Positions 52,478-64,000 of a stretch of 64,000 nt of DNA are shown piece by piece; positions within the stretch are counted from its first letter, which is position 1, and the number at the start of each line of letters is the position of its first letter. Location: NCBI RefSeq assembly GCF_038003085.1, contig NZ_JBBOOM010000001.1:434001-498000 (forward strand). The letters run 5' to 3'. The position numbers were made by a program, and so were the translations under genes. The notes beneath the pieces are model-generated. The model was given only the letters and a program-made list of their open reading frames with translations. It was not told where the DNA came from and made no database searches. This stretch comes from Psychrobacillus sp. FSL K6-2836. Lineage in GTDB: Bacteria; Bacillota; Bacilli; Bacillales_A; Planococcaceae.

Positions 52478-52916
52478 ATTTATATTCAAATCCTCTCATT
52501 ATGTATTAAGGGATACACTGTCAAACGCTCATCCCAAAATTAAAAAGCAAAAATGCTCCTAATTTTTAACGCTTTTACCATGTATAATCTATTTATTATT
52601 AGTTTATAATAATACCCAAACTAACCTATCCCGAACAGTGTGTGGAATATATTTGGCAATTCAAGAGATGTCAATTGGTTTAAGTCGTTAAGTCATTATT
52701 ATAGTATAACCTAGCTTTTTTAATTTATCTTCATACAATTTCCTCTTCAACTAGATTTTCATTTTGGAAGAAGCTATAGTAAGCCTTTCGCTCTAAATTG
52801 CCCATTTATTTTTGGTTAAAGAAATACGATATTTAGAGAAAGCCCTACTTCACTTTACACTTTCAACAAATTTCTTCCTACAATATTTGCTTGATTTATT
52901 CTGGAAAATTAGAAGT
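52478..52916. other. Gene-free region between dus and the VOC gene
   Basis: No open frame with a ribosome site and no remnant identified. TATAAT-like words at about 52700 could belong to the dus promoter. Confidence 0.3.
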
Positions 52917-52973
52917 AAAAGCAGACGGTCAATTAAAAGTGCAATATCGCACTTCTAAACCGTCTGCTTTTTA
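52917..52973. terminator. Two-tier terminator after the VOC gene
   Basis: The outer stem AAAAGCAGACGGT/ACCGTCTGCTTTT encloses an inner hairpin AAGTGC/GCACTT. Both ends carry A or T runs. The VOC gene ends 74 bases away on the minus strand. Confidence 0.75.
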
Positions 52974-53046
52974 TGTTTCAAAGAATATTAAATTAGAAAT
53001 TACATTTTATTGTTGGAATCAGGAGGACAATACTTAGCACTTCGTA

Positions 53047-53445
53047 TTATTTAGGAAGATTTAGTTGCCACGAAACTCCGAAGCGGTCATTTAACCAACC
53101 AAACTTTTTACTGAAACCATAATCACCTAAAGGCATGAGTGCTTGTCCATCCTCCATGAGCTTATGGTAAAGATTGTCAAGTTCCTCTTCCGTATCACAA
53201 GTCACAAAGATTGAAAATGAAGGAGTGAAAGTAAACTGATGCTTCACATTACTGTCAATACACATAAATTCTTGCCCTTTTAAAGTAAAAGTAGCCTGCA
53301 TTACGGTTCCTTCTTTTCCAGATTCATTAGGTCCGTATCGAACAATGCTTGTAATTTCAGAATTCTCAATGAGGGATGTGTAATAATTCATCGCTTCTTC
53401 TGCATTGTCTTCTTGAAACATTAAGAATGTTGCTACCTTCTGCAT
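53047..53445 (-). CDS. VOC-family (PhnB/glyoxalase-like) protein
   Basis: 132 residues from the ATG at 53445, preceded by AAGGAGTGG; longer frames to 53481 lack a site. The fold signature is KVATFLMFQEDNAEEAMNYYTSLIENSEITSIVRYG, followed by GTVMQATFTLKGQEFMCIDS and FGWLNDRFGVSWQLNLP. This is the PhnB/3-demethylubiquinone-methyltransferase-like branch of VOC proteins. No metal-ligand set can be assigned by eye; the substrate is unknown. Confidence 0.85.
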   Translation of the reverse strand: MQKVATFLMFQEDNAEEAMNYYTSLIENSEITSIVRYGPNESGKEGTVMQATFTLKGQEFMCIDSNVKHQFTFTPSFSIFVTCDTEEELDNLYHKLMEDGQALMPLGDYGFSKKFGWLNDRFGVSWQLNLPK

Positions 53446-55201
<1,756 letters not shown>

Positions 55202-55322
55202 GTAAAAAAGTAAGAAAAACCGTTCAAAAAGACACTCGGTCCTTGAAAATCAAAACCTGTTTCTATCGTTTTCGAAGGGCTTTGAACAGACGTTTTGCTA
55301 TATGATTACCGAGTGAATTTTT

Positions 55323-55368
55323 AGTGATATTGGTTGTGACCCCCGTCACAACCAATATCACTTTTTTC
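55323..55368 (+). terminator. Very strong terminator of gdhA
   Basis: Positions 55323-55340 and 55345-55362 are perfect 18-bp complements (AGTGATATTGGTTGTGAC on the left) around CCCC, followed by TTTTTT. Confidence 0.9.
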
Positions 55369-55479
55369 GGTAATCTAACATCTAAGAAGTTATCTCTTAC
55401 CAATAGATTCACATTAACTCTTAAACCAAATAAAGTGATCTAACATGTATAAATAGTTATCTCATTGTTATTATTAATC

Positions 55480-56715
55480 TTATTTAAGCTTTCCTTTGAT
55501 GGACTCAGCAGCAGCATCAGCAGCCTCTTTTGGAGTTTTTTTACCTTCTAGCATAGTTTGAAGTTCAGCTTGTATTAAAGGCATAATGTTACGTCCTTCC
55601 GGATGTATAACTCCAGATTGAGTAAACTCAGTGTAGGATGCTAATTGCGCTAAATACTTCTGATCATCATAAATATCTTTTGCAGATTCTCTAGTAGGGA
55701 TAAATTGTGTTTCTCTATTGAATATTCTTTGATTGTCAGCATTGGTAATAACTTTAATGAATTCAGCCGCTGCATCTTGGTTATCTGAATTGACTGGTAC
55801 TACAAACATTCCAGTAGTTCCATAAGTAGCTTGCTTCTTATTTTTTAATGGAGGAGCAATGACAAACTCAAAAGTCTCTTTTCCTAACATTCTACTAACC
55901 GAAAGACCCGCTCCTTGTATAGATAGTAATTTTCCACTATCCCATAAAGAATCATGTTCTAGAGCAGTAATAGAATCCTTTGGAATCCATCCATTTTTAT
56001 ACATTTTGTTAATAAATTCAAATGCCTCTACTCCATCTTCGTTATTAATCATTACTTTATTATCTTCTGTAAGAATTTCTCCTCCCGCTTGCCATAGGTA
56101 AGGATATAGAGTCCCGTTCATAGATCCTCCTCCTAGAAAACTAGAAGCATAATACCCTTTTTCTTTAGCTTTTGCAGCCCAGTTTTCAAATTCCTCCCAT
56201 GTAGTAGGAAGTTTTGTTGGGTCTTCTCCTATTGCTTTAATAACATCCACGTTATAAATAAAGGTTTCAACCGATTGAAGGATAGGCACTCCGTACATTT
56301 TCCCCTTCCATGTAGCCGAAACCATTGAACTATCCACAAAATCCTCCATATCATTGTCTTCTAAATAAGAGCTGAGATCTAATAGCATTCCTGCTTCTGC
56401 ATATTGGGGCATTTGATCTGGAATTGCATAAAACACATCTGGTCCATTATTGGCTGCTAAGGCTGTAAGAATTTTTTGGTCACGGTTTGCCCAAGGAATT
56501 TGTTGAAAGTTAACTTTTACACCCGTTGCTTTCTCATAGGAACCGATTAATTCCTTCCACATTTCCCCTTCTTTTTCTTGATTGTCTGTATAAGGATGAG
56601 CCCAAACTGTAATTTCTCCTTTGCCCTTAGATTCAGAAGACCCGGCTTCATCACTACACCCCATAAGTAATACACTGCATGTTAAAAATAGTAAAAAGAT
56701 TATTAATTTTTTCAT
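55480..56715 (-). CDS. Sugar ABC transporter substrate-binding lipoprotein
   Basis: 411 residues with a lipoprotein signal (FLLFLTCSVLLMGCSDEAG, Cys20 anchored). The mature part is a family-1 solute-binding protein (MalE-like): KGEITVWAHPYTDNQEKEGEMWKELIGSYEKATGVKVNFQQIPWANRDQKILTALAANNGPDVFYAIPDQMPQYAEAGMLLDLSSYL and later TTWEEFENWAAKAK, GTTGMFVVPVNSDNQDAAAEFIKVI. No permease or ATPase genes flank it, so it is an orphan whose transporter lies elsewhere. The sugar is unknown; the nearby glycogen genes make a maltose or maltodextrin ligand only a guess. Confidence 0.85.
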   Translation of the reverse strand: MKKLIIFLLFLTCSVLLMGCSDEAGSSESKGKGEITVWAHPYTDNQEKEGEMWKELIGSYEKATGVKVNFQQIPWANRDQKILTALAANNGPDVFYAIPDQMPQYAEAGMLLDLSSYLEDNDMEDFVDSSMVSATWKGKMYGVPILQSVETFIYNVDVIKAIGEDPTKLPTTWEEFENWAAKAKEKGYYASSFLGGGSMNGTLYPYLWQAGGEILTEDNKVMINNEDGVEAFEFINKMYKNGWIPKDSITALEHDSLWDSGKLLSIQGAGLSVSRMLGKETFEFVIAPPLKNKKQATYGTTGMFVVPVNSDNQDAAAEFIKVITNADNQRIFNRETQFIPTRESAKDIYDDQKYLAQLASYTEFTQSGVIHPEGRNIMPLIQAELQTMLEGKKTPKEAADAAAESIKGKLK

Positions 56716-57134
56716 TTAATCGCCCTTTCCAATTTCATTCATCCTAAATAATCCATTTTTCTTTAGTTTCTAATCCAAACCTATCCCCTTTCATATCAAA
56801 TGGATATTCAAAAGTTGCAAAAAAGAAGAGAATTTTCTACACATTTTGAAATCCATTAATTTTGCGAACAATAATTTTACAGAATTGGTAGAATATTAGA
56901 TTAATAGTATATGATTAAATAAAAACAGACAACGTCTTTAAACAGTCTTAAAAGGCAATTAAATAAACAAAAAAATTAATAATACAAAGTGACGCCTCAG
57001 ACTATAGGCAAACTCACTACCCGTCACGAGTCTTTGATAAAAATTTGTTTATCTTTAAAGAATTAAAAAGGACAAATAGTTTTGAATAACATCTTCTATA
57101 CTGAGCACATTAAATTCTAGGAGGTGACGATATC
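56716..57134. other. Gene-free region upstream of the solute-binding gene
   Basis: AT-rich; should hold the minus-strand promoter of the lipoprotein gene. Nothing else recognised. Confidence 0.3.
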
Positions 57135-57275
57135 ATGACAAAGAAAAACAAACCAAACTTTAAGAAGAAGGAACCTAATTCAAGAAATGACAATCGGGAA
57201 GAATTTGCTGAAGATTTAGATTTAAATCAAGCTAAACGTAAAAATGCACAACAAAATAACCAGAAGAATCGATAA
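57135..57275 (+). CDS. 46-residue basic small protein (spore-protein-like)
   Basis: ATG seven bases after AGGAGGTGA, one of the best ribosome sites in the window. The product MTKKNKPNFKKKEPNSRNDNREEFAEDLDLNQAKRKNAQQNNQKNR is hydrophilic, Lys/Asn/Gln-rich and disordered. The EEFAEDL...A-x-R-x-A motif recalls YfhD and similar small spore-associated proteins of Bacillus. No domain call is possible. Confidence 0.65.
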   Translation: MTKKNKPNFKKKEPNSRNDNREEFAEDLDLNQAKRKNAQQNNQKNR

Positions 57276-57423
57276 TAAATCATCCATTCACTCATTTATA
57301 AAGGGAAACAAGAATTATTAAACAACTACTACCAAAAACGTATCGAACCAAAAGATGACGCATCCCTCAAGGACAGTGTCAACTATTAATGTTTAGGGTA
57401 ATCCTTAATTTTTGAAATGCACA

Positions 57424-57461
57424 AAAAGAATGGTTTTCAATAATTTGAAAACCATTCTTTT
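57424..57461. terminator. Terminator of the glycogen operon
   Basis: AAAAGAATGGTTTTCAA and TTGAAAACCATTCTTTT are perfect complements around TAAT, with T- and A-runs. It abuts the glgA stop codon on the minus strand. Confidence 0.85.
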
Positions 57462-58898
57462 TTATTTATCAGATTTCAGTAGTTCCTGATACAATTTGAG
57501 ATATTGCTGCGAGGATGATGACCAGCTAAAATCAATGTCCATTGCGTTTCCTACTAGGTTATTCCATTTGTTAGGCTGGAAGCGAAAAAGTGCAACCGCT
57601 CGCTCAATTGTATACAGTAATTCATGGGCATTATAATTAGCAAAGCTGAATCCATTTCCTTCTTCGGTTAATTCATTATAAGGTATAACCGTATCCTTCA
57701 GTCCACCTGTTTCACGAACGAGCGGCAAAGTTCCATAGCGAAGTGCTAGCAATTGTCCAATACCACACGGTTCAAATTGGGATGGCATTAGAAAAAGATC
57801 AGAACCGGCATAAATTTTTCGTGCTAATGCTTCGTCAAAATATAGATTGGCTGACACTTTATCGGGATAAACTTCTCCAAAATATTTGAATGCCTCTTCA
57901 TATCGCTGATCGCCTGTACCTAATAGCACAAACTGCACATTTAAACCGATGATTTCATGGAATACATGTAAAATCAAATCTATACCTTTTTGATCAACTA
58001 GTCTTGTTACCATGGAGATTATTGGAATATCAGCGTTTAAAGGAAGCCTGAGAGTTTCCTGTAGATGCTTTTTATTTACCGACTTCCCCTTATAATCGTC
58101 GTATGGAAGCAATAAATTTTCATCTCGTTTTGGATCATAGGTGCCATTGTCAATTCCGTTTACTATACCTTGAAGATCAGCGCCTATTTTTCTTAAAAAC
58201 CCATCAAGTCTTTCCCCATAATAGGGAGACTGTATTTCTGATGCATAGGTTGAACTTACAGTCGTCACGCGATCAGCAAACGCCAGTCCTCCTTTGAGAT
58301 AGCTGACATCCCCATAAAACTCTAAAGCGTCCATGTGAAAATAATTCTCGCTTATATCCAGTAAATCAGAAAGCACTGATTTAGGGTATATCCCTTGGTA
58401 GCGTAAATTGTGAATGGTAAACACAGTTTTGATGCCCTGATAATATGGATTATTTTCATAATTGGTCTTCAAATGCACTGGTATCAACCCTGTTTGCCAA
58501 TCGTGGCAGTGGAGAATATCGGGCCGTTCTTCTAAATATGGTAATGCCTCCAGTATGGCTCGGGAAAAGAATGCGAAACGTTCACCATCATCCCCAAAGC
58601 CATAACTGCCATGCCTTTTAAAATAATATTCGTTATCGAGAAAGTATACAGTTATCCCTTGATAATGAATTTTTTCTATACCACAAAATTGACGTCTCCA
58701 GCCTACAGGTACTTCAATGCTTTTGATCCATTGCATTTGTTCTTTAAAATGTAGTGGAAGATCCGCATATTTCGGTAATATCACGCTGACATTTGTACCA
58801 TTTTCTTGTAGAGATTGAGGCAAGGCACCAATAACATCACCTAGTCCACCAGTTTTTATAAATGGGGCGCACTCTGATGCTGCAAATAAAACATTCAT
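57462..58898 (-). CDS. glgA: Glycogen synthase GlgA
   Basis: 478 residues (usual length), a GT5 retaining glycosyltransferase: KTGGLGDVIGALP (~16-28) contacts ADP-glucose, DILHCHDWQTGLIP (~125), TIHNLRYQGIYP, GIDNGTYDP, and in the second half FLMPSQFEPCGIGQLLALRYGTLPLVRETGGLKDTV (~370-405) with the conserved Glu. It adds glucose from ADP-glucose to glycogen chains. ATG after GGAGG. It is fourth gene of glgB-glgC-glgD-glgA, 17 bases after glgD. No glgP follows here. Confidence 0.95.
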   Translation of the reverse strand: MNVLFAASECAPFIKTGGLGDVIGALPQSLQENGTNVSVILPKYADLPLHFKEQMQWIKSIEVPVGWRRQFCGIEKIHYQGITVYFLDNEYYFKRHGSYGFGDDGERFAFFSRAILEALPYLEERPDILHCHDWQTGLIPVHLKTNYENNPYYQGIKTVFTIHNLRYQGIYPKSVLSDLLDISENYFHMDALEFYGDVSYLKGGLAFADRVTTVSSTYASEIQSPYYGERLDGFLRKIGADLQGIVNGIDNGTYDPKRDENLLLPYDDYKGKSVNKKHLQETLRLPLNADIPIISMVTRLVDQKGIDLILHVFHEIIGLNVQFVLLGTGDQRYEEAFKYFGEVYPDKVSANLYFDEALARKIYAGSDLFLMPSQFEPCGIGQLLALRYGTLPLVRETGGLKDTVIPYNELTEEGNGFSFANYNAHELLYTIERAVALFRFQPNKWNNLVGNAMDIDFSWSSSSQQYLKLYQELLKSDK

Positions 58899-58915
58899 GC
58901 TGTCGTACCTCCAGT

Positions 58916-60022
58916 TTAAACTACCTCTTCTTTTTTGATAACCATCGGCTTATTTCTCGCTGCAATGATTTGATCCCTCGTAATGATTACTTGTTTATCA
59001 GTGATCACATTTTCGATATGTGCTCCCTCTTCAATATCGCCCTTTTGCATGATGATACTGTTTTTAACTACTGCTCCTTTTTTAACTTTTACTCCTCGGA
59101 AAATAATACTATTTTCGACGGTGCCTTCAATAATACATCCATTGGCAATTAATGAATTAGACACCTTGGAGGAATTTGTGAATTCAGCAGGGGCTTCATG
59201 TTTAATCTTCGTGAAAACTTCCCATGAATCATAAAAAAAGTTACGAAGAATTTCTGGGTTAAGAAACTCCATATTACTAGCATGGTATGTTTCTAGAGAA
59301 TGAATAAATGGCATATATCCAGTAAAATGATATCCTTGCACTTTTAGATTTATCAAATTTGCTTTAACGATATCTTTCAAAAAATCGTATTCATCATACT
59401 CTATACAATTCTTTATTAAATCTATTAATAATTGTTTTTTAATCACATATGTTTCCAAACAAATATGATCACCTTTCTTAGGTGATGTATAAAGGTTTAT
59501 ATCACGGACTTCACCGTTTGTATCAAGTGAACATTGGTGATAAATTGGTCTTTTCACTGGTACCCCATCATAATCCTTATACAGAACTGTAATATCGGCT
59601 TCACTATTTTCATGTTCTTTGATCACATCATTAAAGTCAATTTTACAAATATGATGACCAGGAGCAATAATTACTGTATCTGCTGTTGCCCGTTGGAAAA
59701 ATTCTAAATGATCATAGAACTGCTGTAAATCCCCTTTAATTTTTTCATCAGGATGAATCGAAGGAAGAATGAATAGACCTTGCGAACGGTGATCGAGATC
59801 CCATTCCTTTCCAGAACCTAGATGATCCATCAATGATCTATATTTGTCTTTTGTGAAAATGGCAACTTTACTTATGGAGACGTTCATAAAGTTTGACATG
59901 GTGAAATCAATCATCCGGTAACGTCCGCCAAATGGTATGGAGGCTAGACAACGATGACGGGTCAATTCTTTTAATATGGGTCTTTCATTTACAAGATTAA
60001 TAACACCTAGTACATTCCTCAT
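58916..60022 (-). CDS. glgD: GlgD, regulatory subunit of ADP-glucose pyrophosphorylase
   Basis: 368 residues, paralogue of GlgC. It has GVINLVNERPILKELTRHRCLASIPFGGRYRMIDF in place of the catalytic LAGGxGxRL loop, and the C-terminal left-handed beta-helix (IEGTVENSIIFRGVKVKKGAVVKNSIIMQKGDIEEGAHIENVI, ~290-335). In Firmicutes GlgD pairs with GlgC as a GlgCD heterotetramer with improved activity. RBS GGGGGT; 15 bases after glgC. Confidence 0.95.
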   Translation of the reverse strand: MRNVLGVINLVNERPILKELTRHRCLASIPFGGRYRMIDFTMSNFMNVSISKVAIFTKDKYRSLMDHLGSGKEWDLDHRSQGLFILPSIHPDEKIKGDLQQFYDHLEFFQRATADTVIIAPGHHICKIDFNDVIKEHENSEADITVLYKDYDGVPVKRPIYHQCSLDTNGEVRDINLYTSPKKGDHICLETYVIKKQLLIDLIKNCIEYDEYDFLKDIVKANLINLKVQGYHFTGYMPFIHSLETYHASNMEFLNPEILRNFFYDSWEVFTKIKHEAPAEFTNSSKVSNSLIANGCIIEGTVENSIIFRGVKVKKGAVVKNSIIMQKGDIEEGAHIENVITDKQVIITRDQIIAARNKPMVIKKEEVV

Positions 60023-60037
60023 TTAAGCTACCCCCTA

Positions 60038-61195
60038 TTATAAAGCTTGCAGCAAAGGATTTTCCGAAGAAACCAGCTGATTTTCACCAATTAATGTAAG
60101 TCCATGCTTAACGTCAGAGATTACAGCGCCATCTTCGATAATTGTACCGCTACCGATTATTGCCTTTTCGATTATTACATTATTTCCGATTTTCACATTT
60201 GGCATGATTACGGAATTCTTTACGATAGTGCCACTTCCAACTTGAACATTATAGGAAAGAACAGAATGTTCTACCTTTCCAAATACTAAACACCCTTCAT
60301 TGATTAAAGATTGGGTCACATCAGCATCTTCGGATATATATTGTGGGGGGTGGTTGGCATTTCCTGCATATATTTGCCAGTTTGGGTCTCCGAGCTTGAA
60401 ATCAGTTGATTCATCCAATAAATCCATATGAGCTTCCCATAGGCTTTCAATCGTCCCAACGTCTTTCCAGTAGCCTTTAAATCGATACGCTTGTAATTTT
60501 GCTTCATCTTTCAGCATCTTTGGAATAATGTCTTTTCCAAAGTCATTAGTGGAACTATTATCCTGTTCGTCTTCTGTTAAATATTTTTTTAAATATTTCC
60601 AATTAAAAATATATACACCCATCGAAGCCAAATTACTTTTTGGATGTCTTGGTTTTTCATCGAATTCAATAATTTGATCTGTTTCGTTTGTATTCATAAT
60701 ACCAAAGCGATTTGCTTCCTCCCAAGGTACTTCTATGACAGCAATGGTCGCATGGGCAGCTTTATCAATATGATCTTCGAGCATTTTATTATAATCCATC
60801 TTGTAAATATGGTCTCCTGAGATTACCAATACATATTCTGGGTCATTATGATCGATAAAATGGAAATTTTGGTACACGGCATTTGCTGTACCTTTATACC
60901 ATTCCCCACCATCTTTCCCCTGGTAAGGCGGAAGTATAGAAACTCCACCGTTATTGCGGTCAAGATCCCATGGGCGCCCATTACCAATATACGAATTTAA
61001 AATATGCGGACGATATTGAGTAAGTATACCGACTGTATCTATACCTGAATGTGTACAGTTGCTTAAGGTAAAATCGATAATCCGATATTTACCTCCAAAT
61101 GGTACTGCGGGTTTAGCCAAGTCACTAGTCAACTTCCCGAGTCTTGAGCCTTGACCCCCTGCTAAAAGCATTGCAACCCATTTTTTAGATGCCAT
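60038..61195 (-). CDS. glgC: ADP-glucose pyrophosphorylase GlgC
   Basis: 385 residues. Nucleotide-binding loop [38 protein letters not shown] (~10-47) with the GxGxR motif; [69 protein letters not shown]; the C-terminal beta-helix starts near residue 285. It makes ADP-glucose from glucose-1-phosphate and ATP, the committed step of glycogen synthesis. Its start overlaps glgB by 11 bases. Confidence 0.95.
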   Translation of the reverse strand: MASKKWVAMLLAGGQGSRLGKLTSDLAKPAVPFGGKYRIIDFTLSNCTHSGIDTVGILTQYRPHILNSYIGNGRPWDLDRNNGGVSILPPYQGKDGGEWYKGTANAVYQNFHFIDHNDPEYVLVISGDHIYKMDYNKMLEDHIDKAAHATIAVIEVPWEEANRFGIMNTNETDQIIEFDEKPRHPKSNLASMGVYIFNWKYLKKYLTEDEQDNSSTNDFGKDIIPKMLKDEAKLQAYRFKGYWKDVGTIESLWEAHMDLLDESTDFKLGDPNWQIYAGNANHPPQYISEDADVTQSLINEGCLVFGKVEHSVLSYNVQVGSGTIVKNSVIMPNVKIGNNVIIEKAIIGSGTIIEDGAVISDVKHGLTLIGENQLVSSENPLLQAL

Positions 61196-63134
61196 TTGTA
61201 CTGACTCCCCTTTTCCTTGTTTTTGTTTCTTTCATGAAAACAGCAATACCCAGCGGTGGTACGGTTATTTCTAGACTGAAAGGTTGGTTATTGTGCGGAA
61301 TTTTACTGGCATGAATTGGGGCAGAATTCAGCTGTCCTGATCCACCGAATGATGTAGTATCACTATTAAATGCTTCGAAATAGTTCCCATTGGACGGAAC
61401 TCCTATTTGATAATTATGGTAAACATCGGAAGAAAAATTACAAACTACAATGCAATAATCTCCCTTCCTTTTTCCTTTTCTCATAAAAGTAATTACGCTT
61501 TGTCCTGCATTGTCCGCATCGATCCATTGAAAGCCTGCCTGCTCATGATCCAGGCGCCATAAAGCATTGGTTTCCAGATAAAATTTATTTAGCTCTTTAT
61601 AGTATCGATAGAAATTGGAGTGAGCTTCAAAATCTAACAGCATCCAATCCATTTCTTGCTGGTATTTCCATTCGTCAAATTGCCCAAATTCGCTGCCCAT
61701 AAATAAAAGTTTTTTTCCTGGATGCGTAAATAAATAGCCAAATAAGAGACGTAAATTTGCGAATTTTTGCCAGTAATCGCCAGGCATTTTATTTACTAAA
61801 GATCTTTTTCCATGGACCATTTCATCATGTGAAAATGGAAGGACAAAGTTTTCCGAAAATGCATAAAAAAATGAAAACGTCAGTAGGTGATGATGCTTTG
61901 ATCGTTCATTAATATCAAGTTTCATATATTTAAGAACATCATTTGACCAGCCCATATTCCACTTATAATTGAATCCTAGTCCACCTGAACTAGTGGGACT
62001 TGTAACTAGTGGCCATTCGGTTGCTTCCTCAGCCATCATAAGGGCACCTGGATACTTTTGAAAAATGGTTTCATTTAACTTTTTTAGAAAATCGATTGCT
62101 TCAAGATTTTCTCCACCACCATACTGATTTTTCAATTTTACTGGAAGCGGATTATCATGATTAAGATAAATCATCGATGATACTGCATCAACCCGAATTC
62201 CATCAACATGATAAAAATCCATCCAAAACATTACATTTGAAATCAGAAAGCTGACGACTTCCGGCTTGCTATAGTCAAAGCTATATGTTCCCCAGATAGG
62301 TCTCTCAGCTCGCATGGGATCCGCCGATTCGAATAGAGGTGTTCCATCGAACCGTCCAAGGCCATGCACATCCTTACAAAAATGCGCAGGTACCCAATCC
62401 AGAATCACACCAAGGCCATTTTGATGACATTGATCAATAAAATACATTAATTGCTCAGGCGTACCGTATCTGCTTGTCGCTGAATAATATCCAGTTATTT
62501 GGTAACCCCATGAACCATCGTAAGGATGCTCCATAACAGGCATTAACTCAATATGTGTAAATCCATTATCAATTGCATAATCGACTAATTCGTCAGCAAT
62601 TTCTTGATAACTATAAAACTCACCATCTTCTTTTTGTTTCCAGGATGCCAAGTGAACTTCGTAAATCATCATCGGTTTGTGGTAAATGTCTTTCTTTATT
62701 CGCTGTGCCATCCATTTTTGATCTTGCCACTCAAATGTATTTAAATTGTAGATAATAGAAGCTGTTGCCGGTCGTACCTCCGAATAAAAGGCATACGGAT
62801 CTGCTTTTAGTTCCTTCTGTCCATCTGGTCCTGTAATCTCATACTTATAAATGTCTCCATGTACAAGCTCGGGAACAAATAATACCCAGATTCCAGAATG
62901 AGCCAAACGTTCCATTGGATGCTGTGTACCATTCCAATTATTAAAGTTACCCACAACGGATACTTGTCTTGCATTCGGCGCCCAAACTGCAAAACGCACA
63001 CCTTGAATATCGTTCTCATACAGTATATGAGCTCCGAGCATCTTATAACTTTCAAACAGTGTTCCTTCATGAAAAAGATATACATCAAAATCACTTGGGT
63101 ATTGCAGGTTATTCAACTTCATAGTTCCTACCAT
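61185..63134 (-). CDS. glgB: Glycogen branching enzyme GlgB
   Basis: 649 residues, near the usual ~630. CBM48 domain ~25-125 ([32 protein letters not shown]). GH13 barrel from ~150: [43 protein letters not shown] with the catalytic Asp (~308), [14 protein letters not shown] with the Glu (~365), and [14 protein letters not shown] (~430). It transfers alpha-1,4 segments to alpha-1,6 branches. Start at the ATG at 63134 or at 63122 (closer GGA site); both are plausible. First gene of the operon; the region just upstream has ATATAT and CATAGAGT spaced about 13 bases, possibly a sporulation sigma-E-like promoter. Confidence 0.95.
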   Translation of the reverse strand: MVGTMKLNNLQYPSDFDVYLFHEGTLFESYKMLGAHILYENDIQGVRFAVWAPNARQVSVVGNFNNWNGTQHPMERLAHSGIWVLFVPELVHGDIYKYEITGPDGQKELKADPYAFYSEVRPATASIIYNLNTFEWQDQKWMAQRIKKDIYHKPMMIYEVHLASWKQKEDGEFYSYQEIADELVDYAIDNGFTHIELMPVMEHPYDGSWGYQITGYYSATSRYGTPEQLMYFIDQCHQNGLGVILDWVPAHFCKDVHGLGRFDGTPLFESADPMRAERPIWGTYSFDYSKPEVVSFLISNVMFWMDFYHVDGIRVDAVSSMIYLNHDNPLPVKLKNQYGGGENLEAIDFLKKLNETIFQKYPGALMMAEEATEWPLVTSPTSSGGLGFNYKWNMGWSNDVLKYMKLDINERSKHHHLLTFSFFYAFSENFVLPFSHDEMVHGKRSLVNKMPGDYWQKFANLRLLFGYLFTHPGKKLLFMGSEFGQFDEWKYQQEMDWMLLDFEAHSNFYRYYKELNKFYLETNALWRLDHEQAGFQWIDADNAGQSVITFMRKGKRKGDYCIVVCNFSSDVYHNYQIGVPSNGNYFEAFNSDTTSFGGSGQLNSAPIHASKIPHNNQPFSLEITVPPLGIAVFMKETKTRKRGVSTNGI

Positions 63135-63265
63135 TTCAACACCACTTTCACTCTATGATTATTTCATCTTATATATCAGTTCTTATCCTAAATTATTCGC
63201 CATCTTTCTAAAAACACCTTTAAAATATTTGACTCTTTACAATAATTAATAATTTCAGACAAAAC

Positions 63266-63295
63266 AAAAAATCCTCCAAGGAATGAAGGACTTTT
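63266..63295. terminator. Terminator of the GH15 gene
   Basis: AAAATCCTCCA and TGAAGGACTTTT pair with two mismatches around about seven bases, with A-runs before (minus-strand T-run). The 63135-63439 gap holds only this and the glgB promoter area. Confidence 0.55.
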
Positions 63296-63439
63296 ATAAC
63301 TTTCATTTAGATCGTGAAATGTTGAAAATAATAAAATTCTAAAATGCGATACCCGTAGACTATTTATCAGCTGTCCTCCCACATACCATACTTCTATACT
63401 TTAAATATGATCCATATGAATACATCTATATTTGAAGCT

Positions 63440-64000
63440 TCAGTCATTTCCAGTCAATTGCGCAGAAGACAGATTTATCATACGATTTAAAAATAAATAA
63501 GAAAGCGAGACGGACCAAGCTAGTGGAGTGTTACCATTTGGCTCATTTTTACCGCCAATATATAATTCAGGCACTTCCCAATTATTTGGTACGATTCTTT
63601 CAGTTTTATTTACATATTCATGCGCCTTCTCATGCATACCCAGTTCAAAATAGCACATTCCGAGCCAAGGTAATCCGAAGCACCATTCTGCTTCGCTGCC
63701 TTCGTTGTAATACTGATCGTTCTGATAACGAATTACGCCATTTGTCCGTTCAAGACGCTCAGAAACCATCTCGACAATCTTAAGTGCTGTTTTCCTTTCA
63801 ACTATACGATACGGATAAATAAGTGAAAGCAGGGATAAGTCTGTTTCTTTCGTTTCACTTTCCCTAGGTAAAAGAAAACGCAGGGTCTCTTCACCTTTTT
63901 GTATCAGTTCATCCTTAACATTTACGAGCATTTTCACCGCACGCAAGCCTGCCACGCATGCACCTACGCTTGAAGCATGCAGTTCCATATTCTCTTCCCA
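63440..64000 (-). CDS. GH15 glucoamylase-like hydrolase, C-terminal part (partial)
   Basis: Reading the minus strand from the window edge gives WEENMELHASSVGACVAGLRAVKMLVNVKDELI ... YNEGSEAEWCFGLPWLGMCYFELGMHEKAHEYV ... ELYIGGKNEPNGNTPLAWSVSLSYLFLNRM. WE-x-x-x-x-HASSxGAxxAGL is the (alpha/alpha)6-barrel start of GH15 proteins (glucoamylase-like), and GNTPLAWS is typical of the end. The 5' part lies outside the window. Its position upstream of glgBCDA suggests starch or glycogen breakdown, though the terminator before glgB separates the two transcripts. Confidence 0.8.
   Translation of the reverse strand, partial: WEENMELHASSVGACVAGLRAVKMLVNVKDELIQKGEETLRFLLPRESETKETDLSLLSLIYPYRIVERKTALKIVEMVSERLERTNGVIRYQNDQYYNEGSEAEWCFGLPWLGMCYFELGMHEKAHEYVNKTERIVPNNWEVPELYIGGKNEPNGNTPLAWSVSLSYLFLNRMINLSSAQLTGND

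Overview
The window is AT-rich DNA from a low-GC, endospore-forming Firmicute. The evidence is strong GGAGG-type ribosome sites, a yraG-yraF-adhB-like spore-coat cluster, a Bacillus-type SOS box, a pbuE gene behind an adenine riboswitch, meso-diaminopimelate dehydrogenase and a glgBCDA operon. A Bacillaceae or Caryophanaceae (Lysinibacillus/Psychrobacillus-like) chromosome is my inference; no marker gene here fixes the genus.

Layout. 0-5.5 kb: the end of an integrative element or plasmid, with a replication-type gene running off the left edge, a large tyrosine recombinase with several N-terminal HTH units, two paralogous excisionase-like HTH proteins on opposite strands, a small primase-like zinc protein and a LAGLIDADG endonuclease. 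5.5-10.9 kb: a GIY-YIG/TPR protein, an RNase H-like pseudogene, small zinc proteins, a truncated ccdA next to resA, and an integrase 3' remnant. 10.9-18.3 kb: a defence island holding a two-gene operon (a large sacsin-type ATPase plus an AlbA_2/HEPN protein) that I cannot match to a named system, followed by a Septu system (ptuA-ptuB). 18.9-27.8 kb: chromosomal genes (chemoreceptor, royal-jelly-like protein, yraG-yraF-adhB cluster) and a decayed phage lysis cassette, bracketed by a perfect 27-bp repeat that looks like a tRNA 3' end. 28-30.3 kb: an SOS mutagenesis cassette (WYL, LexA-like, UvrX, YolD) behind a clear SOS box.

30.4-40.9 kb is a graveyard. It holds a broken LXG/pre-toxin gene with an intact candidate immunity gene, truncated amidase, XhlA, phosphotransferase and acetyltransferase genes, and a few intact genes (Yip1-like, GNAT, TetR, SDR). 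41.0-46.4 kb: adenine riboswitch plus purine efflux pump, a frameshifted lipoprotein, an atypical flavin reductase and an aromatic-acid exporter-like protein. 46.5-48.6 kb: an apparently damage-inducible module of an alternative sigma factor, a YvrJ-like protein, a broken small gene and a LysM amidase. 49.4-56.7 kb: metabolic genes (ddh, dus, VOC protein, gdhA, sugar-binding lipoprotein). 57.4-64 kb: the glycogen operon glgB-glgC-glgD-glgA preceded by a GH15 gene that is cut by the window edge.

Main themes are repeated insertion and decay of mobile DNA, a defence island with one candidate new system, and two DNA-damage-linked modules. All family calls come from reading protein motifs by eye; none were tested by database search.
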